Shown here one piece after another: positions 43,281-52,315 of a stretch of 64,000 nucleotides of DNA. The first letter of the stretch is position 1; each line of letters opens with the position of its first letter. The translations under genes and the position numbers were made by a program. Source of the DNA: Mucilaginibacter sp. Bleaf8 (GTDB lineage: Bacteria > Bacteroidota > Bacteroidia > Sphingobacteriales > Sphingobacteriaceae); the NCBI RefSeq assembly GCF_018390515.1, contig NZ_JAHBBK010000001.1, forward strand, positions 496,001 through 560,000, in the 5' to 3' direction. The notes beneath the pieces are model-generated. The model saw only the letters and a program-made list of their open reading frames with translations. It had not been told where the DNA came from and searched no databases.

Positions 43281-43884
43281 GGTCGTATTTAAAATGCATA
43301 ATGGTACCGTACACAATGTGCAGTACACCAAAGCCCATAGCCCAAAACATTAATCCAAAGCCCGGCATTGCGGCGGCAATTAAGCCAAGTATAATATCAC
43401 ATATACCCAGCCATTTCACATCACCAAAAGTATGCTGGCTGGCGGCCACCAGCGCCAGGCCATAAAATATAAGACAGGTAGCAGCGATAACACCGTAATG
43501 CCCCTGCCAAATTAAAATCATGGCAAAAGCACCTCCGGTAAACAATGGCAAACTGCCGCTAACCAGCAGCGCCCTACTGGTAGGGTTCCAGATAGTTTGC
43601 CTTTTACGACGCGCCTTACGTACGGTTAACAACAGGCCCGTACCTACCGATAAAACAAGTACACCACAAGCTACAGCTAAAAGCTGCCAGGTAAGCCATT
43701 CATTATAGTCGCGTACATAGGGATCAAAATCGCCATACAGCAACTTATAACCAATAGCCGCCCCTATTAATGCATAAATGCCAGCCATAACGCCCGATAA
43801 ACCACTGAGGGAAATGAACTTAGTTGACCGCTCCATCATATTTTTGATAGAGCTTATTTCGGCATAAACGTCTTTGTGTTCCAT
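43264..43884 (-). CDS. Six-helix membrane protein co-encoded with the winged-helix regulator
   Basis: A 206-residue protein with a short hydrophilic N-terminus (MEHKDVYAEISSIKNMMERS) and six membrane helices. A basic loop KARRKRQTIWNPTSRALL lies in the middle. I recognise no named domain, though such proteins often accompany this regulator type in Bacteroidota. The 17-base overlap with the regulator gene implies coupled translation and a shared role, for example the membrane protein sensing a signal or sequestering the regulator (inference). The regulatory site lies 3 bases before its ATG. Confidence 0.75.
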   Translation of the reverse strand: MEHKDVYAEISSIKNMMERSTKFISLSGLSGVMAGIYALIGAAIGYKLLYGDFDPYVRDYNEWLTWQLLAVACGVLVLSVGTGLLLTVRKARRKRQTIWNPTSRALLVSGSLPLFTGGAFAMILIWQGHYGVIAATCLIFYGLALVAASQHTFGDVKWLGICDIILGLIAAAMPGFGLMFWAMGFGVLHIVYGTIMHFKYDRENIA

Positions 43885-43886
43885 TT

Positions 43887-43908
43887 AAAGTACTTTGCAA
43901 TTCAAAGT
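43887..43908 (-). promoter_or_regulatory. Second copy of the 22-base operator, before the regulator operon
   Basis: AAAGT-ACTTTG-CAATT-CAAAGT differs from the copy at 42941-42962 at only two positions, both in the dyad spacer. It ends 3 bases from the ATG at 43884. On the minus strand TTACTTTG (7 of 8 to TAnnTTTG) overlaps it. Confidence 0.7.
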
Positions 43909-43951
43909 AAAGTAAAAGAACTCGTGCTACCAAATTAATTTCGAATTTTAT

Positions 43952-44671
43952 TTACCAATCATTGCTCAGCAAATAGATCACAAAGGCTGCTGCGCCTGCT
44001 ATCAATGTATTCAAAAAGTTTACGGTATCGTTTTTAATTACGTGATGCCTTTCTAAAGCAGCACCCAACACGGAATCGGCTAAGTTGCCGATAGTACCGC
44101 AAACAATCAGCCAGCCGAAATATGGCCAGCCAAATTTCAAACAATAAATAAACGCAATAATAGCACTGCCTGCAACGCCTATCAACGTACCTTCCAGGCT
44201 AACTACGCCGTCTAAACCACGCTGGTCTTTACGCAGGGTAAGTATATTATAAAAATTTTTACCATAAATGGTTCCTAACTCTGACGACAAGGTATCGGCC
44301 GTAGCCGAACAAAAGCTTGCCGCAATTACAACCTGCAAAGCAGGCTGATATGCAGGGTAAAGTAAGCAAATCGCTCCTGCTAACGCCCCCACCCCGGCAT
44401 TGGCCAGTACCTGACTTGCTTTGCGTTGGCCATTGTTAACCTCCGCAGCATTCAATTGCACTTTCTTTGCAACATTCCAGGTGGTAGCTACGGTGCCTAA
44501 TATAAAAAAGCCAGCCATCATCCATATCCCGGTAAAGCCAGCCCCGGTGTATACCAGCAATCCGACAACACCGCCGGTTATTGCAGCCATGAGGGTAAGC
44601 TTTTTTAACAAGACACTTAATACCATACCCGTTAGCAGTACACTTATAACAATATAATCGTTTAATGACAT
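43952..44671 (-). CDS. DUF92 family membrane protein
   Basis: A 239-residue protein with six or more membrane helices and the DUF92 signature region: SATADTLSSELGTIYGKNFYNILTL, then DGVVSLEGTLIGVAGS and GTIGNLADSVLGAALE. The Asp/Ser-rich loops are shared with plant VTE6-type phytyl-phosphate kinases, and a prenyl- or phytyl-phosphate kinase-like role has been suggested for the family. The bacterial function is unproven. Monocistronic, divergent from a methyltransferase gene. Confidence 0.85.
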   Translation of the reverse strand: MSLNDYIVISVLLTGMVLSVLLKKLTLMAAITGGVVGLLVYTGAGFTGIWMMAGFFILGTVATTWNVAKKVQLNAAEVNNGQRKASQVLANAGVGALAGAICLLYPAYQPALQVVIAASFCSATADTLSSELGTIYGKNFYNILTLRKDQRGLDGVVSLEGTLIGVAGSAIIAFIYCLKFGWPYFGWLIVCGTIGNLADSVLGAALERHHVIKNDTVNFLNTLIAGAAAFVIYLLSNDW

Positions 44672-44687
44672 CCGCTTATTTTAATGC

Positions 44688-44695
44688 CAAAGATA
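44688..44695 (-). promoter_or_regulatory. -7 box of the DUF92 gene
   Basis: On the minus strand TATCTTTG matches TAnnTTTG and ends 17 bases before the ATG at 44671. A TTTG lies 16 bases upstream of it, somewhat closer than usual. Confidence 0.5.
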
Positions 44696-44737
44696 GGTTT
44701 TGAACCGGATGCAAACCTTTACTCCCACGGCTTTTGT

Positions 44738-44745
44738 TAATTTTG
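44738..44745 (+). promoter_or_regulatory. -7 box abutting the methyltransferase start codon
   Basis: TAATTTTG matches TAnnTTTG and ends 4 bases before the ATG at 44750, so transcription would start at or near the start codon (leaderless message). Confidence 0.45.
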
Positions 44746-44749
44746 CACT

Positions 44750-45442
44750 ATGAAAGATATTTTGGGCGAAGCGGTACATAACTATCACTTTAATAATACG
44801 CCGGGCAAGCTGTGGATACACAATACTTACGGCCCCAAGGAGCCAATGCCGGTGGAAGCTTACTTTAGAGAAGAGGATGACATGCCCGACCTGGAATGGG
44901 TTGCCCTGAATGAATGCCGTGGGCAAGTGCTCGATGTAGGTGCAGGCGCAGGCAGCCATGCCTTAATATTGCAGGAACGCGGCTTTGAGGTAATGGCTTT
45001 AGATATCTCTGCAAATTCAGTTGAAGTGATGAAACTACGCGGTGTTAAGCAAGCGGTTCAAGCGGATATTTTCACCTACTCCGGCCATCAATTTGATACC
45101 ATTTTATTGTTGATGAACGGCATCGGTCTGGCTGGCACGCTAAGCGGATTAACGCAACTGCTTCAGCACCTGAAAACATTACTGCAACCAGGCGGCCAGT
45201 TGCTGTTCGACTCGTCGGACGTCGCTTATCTATATGAGGGTAAGGTGCCTGCAGGCGAACCTTACTATGGCGAGATCAGCTATCAGTATGAATACAAGAA
45301 TCAAAAAACGGAGTGGTTTAAGTGGTTATACATTGACGAAAAAAGGTTAACTGCGATAGTTGAAGCTGATGGTTGGGACATGGACGTTTTGTATGAAGAT
45401 GAACATGGCCAGTATCTGACCAGATTGACGTTAAAGAAATAA
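44750..45442 (+). CDS. Class I SAM-dependent methyltransferase
   Basis: A 230-residue protein with SAM-binding motif I VLDVGAGAGSHAL (about 60-72), the acidic residue ending motif II in ALDIS (about 84), and a later LLQPGGQLLFDSSD motif. An N-terminal extension (NYHFNNTPGKLWIHNTYG) may bind substrate. The fold is Rossmann-type and cytoplasmic. The acceptor (small molecule or protein) cannot be inferred. No functional link to the neighbours is obvious. Confidence 0.85.
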   Translation: MKDILGEAVHNYHFNNTPGKLWIHNTYGPKEPMPVEAYFREEDDMPDLEWVALNECRGQVLDVGAGAGSHALILQERGFEVMALDISANSVEVMKLRGVKQAVQADIFTYSGHQFDTILLLMNGIGLAGTLSGLTQLLQHLKTLLQPGGQLLFDSSDVAYLYEGKVPAGEPYYGEISYQYEYKNQKTEWFKWLYIDEKRLTAIVEADGWDMDVLYEDEHGQYLTRLTLKK

Positions 45443-45555
45443 AGCCGGGTGCTATTAACTGTGTAAAAAAGTTATGGATTTTAAATGTACTCCATGCTTT
45501 CGCTTAATTTATCTGTACTTTTCCATGCATAATATTTTAATTAAACCCTTTGTGC

Positions 45556-47991
45556 ATGAAAAGAACTTTACTTTGTACACTGCTATTAGCAACCGGCGTG
45601 TATGTTAAGGCGCAGGATGCGGTAAGCTACCAAATGCCCCCCAAAGCTATAGCAGATTTGCTTTTGGCCAAGCCAACCCCAAGCATTACTATTGACGCTA
45701 AAGGTGAATGGATGCTGATAAGCGAACGCAATTCCCTACCCTCGGTTGAAGAACTGGCGCGCCCGGAATTGCGAATTGCGGGTATGCGCATCAACCCAAA
45801 CAATTTTGCGCCCAGCCGCCAGGTTATATCTTTTAGTAGTTTAAGCCTAAAGAATGTTAAAACAGGAAAAACGTTTATTATAACTGGTTTGCCCGGCGTA
45901 CTCAATGCCACCAACATTAGCTGGAGCCCCGACGAAAGCAAGGTGGTTTTCACCCAGACCAATGCTAAAAGTGTTGACCTGTACCAGATAAATGTGCTTA
46001 CGCACAAAGCAACCAGGTTAAATAAACTACCACTCAACATGGTGCTCGGCGGCGACATTAGCTGGGTAGACAATTCGACCTTATTGTATAAGGTTATCAC
46101 CAAAGCAGCCACAATGGCACCGGCAAAGCCGCTTACGCCAACCGGACCGGTAGTACAGCAAAACTTAGGTAAATCGGCACCAAGTGTTACTTATCAGGAT
46201 ATGATCAAAACGCCTTATGACGAAAAGCTTTTTGAATTTTATGCTACATCACAGCTGGTTATCAATAAAAGCGGCGTTGAAATGCCTGTAGGTAAACCTG
46301 CCATTTATGCTTCTGCACAGGTTTCGCCTGATAAAAAATATATTTTGGAACGCACCCTGCATAAGCCTTTCTCCTACCTGGTGCCAGCACAAGGTTTTCC
46401 ATCTACCGTATTGATTGCAGACATTTCAGGAAAAGCGGTGAAGAACGTAGCGGAATTACCATCTACTGAAGTAAAACCCTCGGGTTATGACAACATTCAA
46501 AATGTGCCGCGTGGTTTTGACTGGCGCGACGACGAAGCGGCTACTGTTACCTATGCCATGCCTTTGGATAGCGGCCTGATCCGTAAAAAAGTAGCGTATC
46601 ATGATGCGGTGTATGCTTTGAGCGCACCGTTCACCGGTGAGGCAAAAGAATTGTTCAAAACAGAACAGCGTTTCCGTAACATACAATGGGGTAATGCTGA
46701 AATTGCCTTGGTAAGCGAAGGCTTACGCTCAAAACAAAGCACCAGGGTGAGCCGGTTTAATTCCACCACAGGTAAACTGGAAACTTTGTGGGAGCGCAAC
46801 CAAACAGATGTTTACGGTAACCTGGGCGAACCGGTAACTGAACGCAACAAGTTTGGCCGTAGCGTTATTATGCCTATCCGAAACGGCAGCAAAATACTGA
46901 TGAACAACCAGGTGGGCTCTTCACCAAAAGGCGACCTGCCATTTTTGGCTACGTTTGATTTGAACAGCAAAAAAAGCGAGATCATCTGGCGTTCGCAGGA
47001 AGGTCAGTTTGAGTACGTTTATGATGTGCTTGACCCTGTAAAGTTAGTTTTGGTTACCCGCCGCGAAACGCAAACCCAGGTGCCCAACTACTTTATAAAA
47101 AATTTGGTACTTAGAATTGGCGACCAGCAAATTACCAGCTTTACCAACCCTTACCCACAAATGGAGGGCGTATCCAAAACCAAAATCCAGTACAAACGCT
47201 CGGACGGTGTAGATATGACCGGTGATCTATATTTGCCTAAAGGCTACAACAAAGAGAAAGACGGCCCGTTGCCTGTGCTAATCTGGGCCTACCCTGCCGA
47301 GTTCAATTCAGCTAATGACGCGGCACAGATACGCGGTTCTAAAGATCGCTTCATTACCATTAATCCAGGCGGTCCGGTATTTTTTGTTACGCAGGGCTAT
47401 GCGGTATTAGATAATGCATCAATGCCGATTGTTGCCAAGGATGGCAAACAACCAAATGATACCTTTATAGCGCAACTGGAGATGAATGCTAAAGCAGCTA
47501 TTGATAAACTTGCCGACTTAGGCGTGGGCGACCGCAACCGCGTTGCCGTTGGTGGCCATAGCTATGGCTCTTTCATGACAGCCAATCTGTTGGCACACAC
47601 TAAGCTGTTTAAAGCCGGCCTTGCCGAAAGCGGTGCTTACAACCGTACGCTTACACCTTTTGGTTTCCAGAACGAAGAACGCACTTATTGGGAAGCACCC
47701 AAGCTGTATTATGAAATGAGTCCGTTCAGTTATGCCGACAAAATTAAAACGCCGTTGCTGCTGATTCATGGCGATGCCGATGATAATACCGGTACCTACC
47801 CTATCAATAGTGAGCGTTTGTTTGCAGCCATTAAGGGCTTAGGCGGTACAGTACGCTTTGTATACTTACCTTACGAGGCGCATGGCTATCGCGCCAAAGA
47901 AAACCTGCTGCACAAATTGTGGGAACAAAATCAATGGCTGGATAAATATGTAAAAAATGCCAAGCCACAAACGGCTGCACAAGCTGATTGA
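45556..47991 (+). CDS. S9 family (prolyl oligopeptidase-type) serine peptidase, exported
   Basis: The 811-residue protein has a signal peptide (MKRTLLCTLLLATGVYVKAQ), an N-terminal seven-bladed beta-propeller (about 25-540), and a C-terminal alpha/beta-hydrolase domain. The catalytic triad is visible: Ser 669 in GGHSYGS, Asp 742 in HGDADD, and His 776 in YEAHGY. It should cut short peptides in the periplasm. The ATG at 45556 is preferred over a TTG two codons upstream. Followed by a bidirectional terminator shared with the next convergent gene. Confidence 0.93.
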   Translation: MKRTLLCTLLLATGVYVKAQDAVSYQMPPKAIADLLLAKPTPSITIDAKGEWMLISERNSLPSVEELARPELRIAGMRINPNNFAPSRQVISFSSLSLKNVKTGKTFIITGLPGVLNATNISWSPDESKVVFTQTNAKSVDLYQINVLTHKATRLNKLPLNMVLGGDISWVDNSTLLYKVITKAATMAPAKPLTPTGPVVQQNLGKSAPSVTYQDMIKTPYDEKLFEFYATSQLVINKSGVEMPVGKPAIYASAQVSPDKKYILERTLHKPFSYLVPAQGFPSTVLIADISGKAVKNVAELPSTEVKPSGYDNIQNVPRGFDWRDDEAATVTYAMPLDSGLIRKKVAYHDAVYALSAPFTGEAKELFKTEQRFRNIQWGNAEIALVSEGLRSKQSTRVSRFNSTTGKLETLWERNQTDVYGNLGEPVTERNKFGRSVIMPIRNGSKILMNNQVGSSPKGDLPFLATFDLNSKKSEIIWRSQEGQFEYVYDVLDPVKLVLVTRRETQTQVPNYFIKNLVLRIGDQQITSFTNPYPQMEGVSKTKIQYKRSDGVDMTGDLYLPKGYNKEKDGPLPVLIWAYPAEFNSANDAAQIRGSKDRFITINPGGPVFFVTQGYAVLDNASMPIVAKDGKQPNDTFIAQLEMNAKAAIDKLADLGVGDRNRVAVGGHSYGSFMTANLLAHTKLFKAGLAESGAYNRTLTPFGFQNEERTYWEAPKLYYEMSPFSYADKIKTPLLLIHGDADDNTGTYPINSERLFAAIKGLGGTVRFVYLPYEAHGYRAKENLLHKLWEQNQWLDKYVKNAKPQTAAQAD

Positions 47992-48015
47992 TTTTAGCAA
48001 ATTTCCTTAATCATG

Positions 48016-48050
48016 AAAAAGCCCTGATAAATTATACATCAGGGCTTTTT
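48016..48050. terminator. Bidirectional terminator between the S9 peptidase and SMP-30 genes
   Basis: AAAAAGCCCTGAT / ATCAGGGCTTTTT with a 9-base loop, A-run on one side and T-run on the other, between converging stop codons. Confidence 0.88.
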
Positions 48051-48052
48051 TG

Positions 48053-49021
48053 CTATTTCTGGGCGCCTTTCACTTTCATTTGAAACGTGTATATAGCTTT
48101 GGATGCGGTAATGAAGAGCATATCTTTATTTTTTCCACCAAAACACACGTTACCAGTCCACGGCTCGTTGATGGCAATTAAACCGATCTGTTGGCCTTTA
48201 GGGTTGTATATGTAAACACCACTTTTACCGGTCAGATATACGTTTCCCTCGCTATCTAAGGTCATACCGTCCGAGCCATTTTCGGTAAAAAGCTGCTGGT
48301 TGCCAAGCACGCCGTTTTTTACAATATCAAATTTATAGGTTTTGCCATCGCCTATATCAGCAACAAAGAGGTGCTTGCCATCCGGTGTACCAATGATGCC
48401 GTTAGGTTTCTTTAAATTATCGGTCACTACAAAGGCCTGGCTTTTTCCCGGTGCCAGGTAATACACTTTTTCTCCGGTAATATCAGGTCGGGCACCATTC
48501 CAGTAATCACGTACATATAAAGGATCGGTAAAATAAATCCCACCTTTGGCATCAACCCACAAATCATTAGGTCCGTTAAAATGACGGCCGCCAAAATCTT
48601 TCAAAATAACCTTCACCTTTTTATCGGGGCTGATTGACCACATCTGGTTATGCTCGTCGGCACAAGTAATCAAATTACCTTTCTTATCAAAAAACATCCC
48701 GTTTGATCGCCCGGCTTGCTCCAAAAATAAAGACAGCTTTCCATTGATGTCATACTTCCATATATGGTTATTGGGCTGATCGGTAAAATACACATTACCT
48801 TCTTTATCAGGAGCCGGCCCTTCGGTAAATTCGAATTGCTTACTGACTAATTGCGGTTGAGTGCCCTTTTCAAATAAGTTGGCGGTAGTATAAGTGCTGT
48901 CGGTAGTTGGATGTTCTGATGATGACATGGACGAAACATTAAGCGTGTTACCAGCTACAGATGAAACACTGTAGGCTGATATTAATAATGCTGCGCCAAG
49001 AATTTTGTTTATAGATAGCAT
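48053..49021 (-). CDS. SMP-30/gluconolactonase family exported protein
   Basis: The 322-residue protein has a signal peptide (MLSINKILGAALLISAYSVSSVAG) and a six-bladed beta-propeller of the SMP-30/LRE family. Seen are FTEGPAPDKEGNVYFTDQPN (metal-binding Glu), FNGPNDLWVDAKGGIYFTDP (Asn and Asp near the middle), NGIIGTPDGKHLFVAD and SDGMTLDSEGNVYLTG. Such enzymes are Ca-dependent lactonases. The substrate is unknown. The ATG at 49021 is chosen over one at 49066 because the signal peptide starts there. Confidence 0.9.
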   Translation of the reverse strand: MLSINKILGAALLISAYSVSSVAGNTLNVSSMSSSEHPTTDSTYTTANLFEKGTQPQLVSKQFEFTEGPAPDKEGNVYFTDQPNNHIWKYDINGKLSLFLEQAGRSNGMFFDKKGNLITCADEHNQMWSISPDKKVKVILKDFGGRHFNGPNDLWVDAKGGIYFTDPLYVRDYWNGARPDITGEKVYYLAPGKSQAFVVTDNLKKPNGIIGTPDGKHLFVADIGDGKTYKFDIVKNGVLGNQQLFTENGSDGMTLDSEGNVYLTGKSGVYIYNPKGQQIGLIAINEPWTGNVCFGGKNKDMLFITASKAIYTFQMKVKGAQK

Positions 49022-49035
49022 GTTATTTAGTTTTG
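49004..49035 (+). promoter_or_regulatory. Promoter of the DUF4268 gene
   Basis: TTTG at 49004-49007 and TAGTTTTG at 49028-49035 are separated by 20 bases, fitting the Bacteroidota -33/-7 pattern. It overlaps the start of the divergent SMP-30 gene. Confidence 0.6.
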
Positions 49036-49094
49036 TGCAAAAGTGAAAATTATTTGCCTTAAACAAACAGATATATGTTCGCTTTTATGATAAC

Positions 49095-49556
49095 ATGTAT
49101 TCAAAAGATCAGGCCTCACAAATAAAACAATCATTCTGGACTACCTTCGGGCAGTACATCGCTCCGCAATTATCGGCCGACGGTTTAAAAATCAACTGGG
49201 TTAATTACAAAACCGGCATTAAGCATTTGAGCTTTCGTATGCAAACTACCAATCGTGCTGCATCGATAGCAATTGAGATTAGCCACCCCGACGCTGGTAT
49301 CCAGGAACTGTTTTTTGAACAATTCAAAGAACTGAAGTTTGTGCTGCACGATACCCTGCAAGAAGAATGGGAATGGGAACTGCACACTACCGATGAGTAC
49401 GGCAAAACCGTTAGCCGCATTTTTAAAGATTTGCCGCAAGCGAGTATATTTAACCGCGATGACTGGCCGAAACTGATCTCGTTCTTCAAACCACGCATAA
49501 TTGCGCTGGATGAATTTTGGAGCACAGCCAAGTATAGCTTTGATGCACTTAAATGA
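49095..49556 (+). CDS. DUF4268 domain protein
   Basis: A 153-residue soluble protein of the DUF4268 family. Family traits are the opening KDQASQIKQSFWTTFGQYIAP, the Trp-rich LQEEWEWELH, and the closing FFKPRIIALDEFW. The family is widespread in Bacteroidota; the fold recalls nuclease-like PD-(D/E)XK relatives, but function is unproven. Single-gene unit with its own promoter. Confidence 0.85.
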   Translation: MYSKDQASQIKQSFWTTFGQYIAPQLSADGLKINWVNYKTGIKHLSFRMQTTNRAASIAIEISHPDAGIQELFFEQFKELKFVLHDTLQEEWEWELHTTDEYGKTVSRIFKDLPQASIFNRDDWPKLISFFKPRIIALDEFWSTAKYSFDALK

Positions 49557-49652
49557 TGCATGGAGCGCTCCTTTACTCCCTTCAGTACTTTAATTTCATG
49601 TCAGAGCGCGGCTCGACTAAAAACTGTCATTTAGTATAATGGCTAAAATAGC

Positions 49653-49660
49653 TATCTTTG
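49653..49660 (+). promoter_or_regulatory. -7 box of the glycosyltransferase pair
   Basis: TATCTTTG matches TAnnTTTG, 28 bases before the ATG at 49688. The -33 element is weak (TTTA near 49630). Confidence 0.5.
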
Positions 49661-49687
49661 CCGGCTCATAGCTAAATATACAGATAT

Positions 49688-50653
49688 ATGCCCGAATTAT
49701 CAGTTGTCATAACTGTACTCAACGAACGTGAAAACATTAAGCCTTTGATTGAAGAAATAAGGAAGGCATTATCGCTTATTGACTATGAAGTTGTTTTTGT
49801 AGATGACGGCTCGGACGATGGCACTCAGCAAGAAATTGTTAGCCATGCCGATGATCGGATTAAACTGGTTGAGCTTCGTAAAAACTATGGGCAAAGTACA
49901 GCCATGACGGCTGGTATTGACCATACCACCGGCGAATACGTGGCACTGCTTGATGGTGACCTGCAAAACGACCCGAATGACATCCCCTTTATGCTGAAAA
50001 AGCTAAAAGATGAGGATTGGGACGTAGTTGCCGGTAACCGTAAAAACCGCCAGGATGGTATGGTGCTACGTAAAATTCCAAGTAAGATCGCTAATGCACT
50101 TATCCGCCGCATGACGGGTGTATACATTAAAGACTACGGTTGTACCCTCAAAATTTTCAGACGCGAGATAGCCGAAAACTTAGGTTTATATGGTGAGTTA
50201 CACCGCTTTATTCCTGTTTTGGCTAAACTTCAAGGTGCACGCATTACACAGGTAGATGTAACGCACCATGCGCGCAAATTCGGTAAATCAAAATACGGTA
50301 TCAACCGTACCTTCAAGGTAATCAGCGATCTGATCTTGATGGTATTTTTCCGTAAGTACATCCAAAAGCCGATGCACTTATTTGGTAGCGTAGGTTTTGT
50401 TGCCTTCTTTTTAGGTGTGCTTATCAATATGTACCTGCTCATACTTAAGCTTCTCGGTCATGATATTGGCGGTAAGCCTTTATTAATTTTGGGATTGATA
50501 TTCTTATTGGGCGGCGTGCAGTTAATTACATTAGGTATTTTGGCCGAAGTAAATGTGCGTACTTACTTTGAATCTCAGAATAAAAAAACTTACCAGGTAC
50601 GTAAAGTGTATTCAGGTAAACTGGTTATGAAGCCGGCAAACATTACAGCATAA
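49688..50653 (+). CDS. Polyisoprenyl-phosphate glycosyltransferase (GT2, GtrB/DPM1-like)
   Basis: A 321-residue GT-A glycosyltransferase with nucleotide-binding SVVITVLNERENI, VDDGSDDGT near 39-47 and DGDLQNDP near 90 (DxD), followed by two C-terminal membrane helices (about 235-255 and 268-290). It should transfer a sugar from a nucleotide sugar to undecaprenyl phosphate at the cytoplasmic face. The next gene encodes a GT39/ArnT-type enzyme that could use the product outside, so the two form a two-step envelope glycosylation module. Confidence 0.9.
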   Translation: MPELSVVITVLNERENIKPLIEEIRKALSLIDYEVVFVDDGSDDGTQQEIVSHADDRIKLVELRKNYGQSTAMTAGIDHTTGEYVALLDGDLQNDPNDIPFMLKKLKDEDWDVVAGNRKNRQDGMVLRKIPSKIANALIRRMTGVYIKDYGCTLKIFRREIAENLGLYGELHRFIPVLAKLQGARITQVDVTHHARKFGKSKYGINRTFKVISDLILMVFFRKYIQKPMHLFGSVGFVAFFLGVLINMYLLILKLLGHDIGGKPLLILGLIFLLGGVQLITLGILAEVNVRTYFESQNKKTYQVRKVYSGKLVMKPANITA

Positions 50654-50672
50654 CTAATGTTTTGAGAGCTGC

Positions 50673-52274
50673 ATGGGCACCTATCTTTCTAAACTGTTTA
50701 TTGCAGCAGACCGCAGACTGGTTTTCCTGTTTTTCCTGTGCACTGTTACCTTCTTTCTAAACTTAGGTAAAGCGCCTATCTATATATTGGATGAGGCCAA
50801 AAATGCACAATGCGCCCGCGAAATGCTGGAGCGACGCGACTGGATTGTGCCCACTTTTAATCAGGCACTACGGTTTGATAAGCCTCCGCTGCATTACTTT
50901 TTTATGTCGGCGGCTTATGGCGCTTTGGGCGTAAACGCATTCGCTGCCCGCTTCTTCTCTGCTATCTGTGGAATTTTTGTGGTTTTGCTTACCTATCGTT
51001 TTGCAGCTAAGCACATCAATAAGCAAGTAGGCTTTTTAAGCGGGTTAATTTTACTCGCCTCGTGGCAAACGGGTTTAGAAATGCGCATGGCTGTTCCCGA
51101 CCCTTACCTTATTTTGCTCCTGATGCTGGCGTTATACAAGTTTTATGACTTTTATAATTCATCCTATACGAAAACGAGTCGGCTTATAACCTTCTATATC
51201 GTTTTAGGATTTGCCGCGTTGGCCAAAGGTCCCGTGGCACTGCTGTTAACCCTGCTTATTGTAATTATATTTCTTGCTATACAAAGGCAAATTAATTTCC
51301 AGGTACTTAAAAAATGCAAACCGATATATGGGTTGCTAATCATTTCGGCAATTAGCCTGCCTTGGTTTTATTTGGTACATGAGCACACCAACGGTATCTG
51401 GACGCGGGAATTTTTATACACCCAAAACATCGGCAGGTACGTACATCCTAAAGAAGGGCACGGCGGCTTTTTTTTAAAGACTGTTTTGTTTATGATAGTA
51501 GGCCTACTGCCTGCAACAATATTCTTATTTGAAGCTATCAAACCTTTATGGCGCAAGGCTAAAACAAGCCCATTGTTTCGTTTCTCATTTGTTGTAATTC
51601 TTGTAATAACTGTATTTTTCACACTGTCACGAACTAAGTTACCTAATTACGCTATGCCCTGTTATCCTTTTTTAAGTATACTGTTGGCTTATTACTTATG
51701 GCAGCTTTGTGAATCGAACAAACTCATTCGCATACAAGCCATTATCATATTCATTATAAGCATTGCTGTACCCACAGCTTTGTATTTGCTTACACAAAAA
51801 GACGTTACCTTAAAGCAATTACCGGGCATATGGAAACCTTTCCTGTTACTGCCTGCCGGCATTCTGATTGCGTTAGTATATCAGTTTAGTACTAAAAGCT
51901 ACAGAACCAAAGCTTCTATCTACATTACTTTTATCTGCTTTATTATAACAGGCTGGCAATTGCACGCTTATGCTTATCCGAAAGTATATGCGCAAAACCC
52001 GGTTAAAAAGATTTTGCAATTGCAACCGGTAACCGAACCACTGGTATCATACCGTATGTATAACGCGGCATTTAACTTTGCCCTGAAGCAACCAGTGAAA
52101 AGAATAGAACAGACAGACAGCTTAATGGCTTATATAAAAACGCACCCTAAAGCGGTGATTATTACAAGAGAAAAATATATTCATGAACTTGACAGCCTGC
52201 CATTCAAAGTGGAGCATGAATTTAAAGATATATTCGAATCGCATACCAACTATGTGATTTCGCTTATAAAGTAA
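50673..52274 (+). CDS. ArnT/GT39-like membrane glycosyltransferase
   Basis: A 533-residue protein with about 11-12 membrane helices. The first extracytoplasmic loop carries the GT-C motif ILDEAKNAQCAREMLERRDW (acidic DE residues) and later FDKPPLHYF. A short soluble C-terminal domain follows. Such enzymes move a sugar from a polyprenyl-phosphate donor to lipid A, protein or polysaccharide in the periplasm. It lies 19 bases after the GT2 gene, which could make its donor. A bidirectional terminator follows. Confidence 0.9.
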   Translation: MGTYLSKLFIAADRRLVFLFFLCTVTFFLNLGKAPIYILDEAKNAQCAREMLERRDWIVPTFNQALRFDKPPLHYFFMSAAYGALGVNAFAARFFSAICGIFVVLLTYRFAAKHINKQVGFLSGLILLASWQTGLEMRMAVPDPYLILLLMLALYKFYDFYNSSYTKTSRLITFYIVLGFAALAKGPVALLLTLLIVIIFLAIQRQINFQVLKKCKPIYGLLIISAISLPWFYLVHEHTNGIWTREFLYTQNIGRYVHPKEGHGGFFLKTVLFMIVGLLPATIFLFEAIKPLWRKAKTSPLFRFSFVVILVITVFFTLSRTKLPNYAMPCYPFLSILLAYYLWQLCESNKLIRIQAIIIFIISIAVPTALYLLTQKDVTLKQLPGIWKPFLLLPAGILIALVYQFSTKSYRTKASIYITFICFIITGWQLHAYAYPKVYAQNPVKKILQLQPVTEPLVSYRMYNAAFNFALKQPVKRIEQTDSLMAYIKTHPKAVIITREKYIHELDSLPFKVEHEFKDIFESHTNYVISLIK

Positions 52275-52306
52275 AAAAGCTCAATCTTTAAAGATTGAGC
52301 TTTTTT
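52273..52306. terminator. Bidirectional terminator
   Basis: A 34-base perfect palindrome: AAAAAAGCTCAATCTTT / AAAGATTGAGCTTTTTT. It overlaps the stop region of the GT39 gene and faces the convergent small lipoprotein gene. Confidence 0.88.
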
Positions 52307-52315
52307 ATTTCCCCG

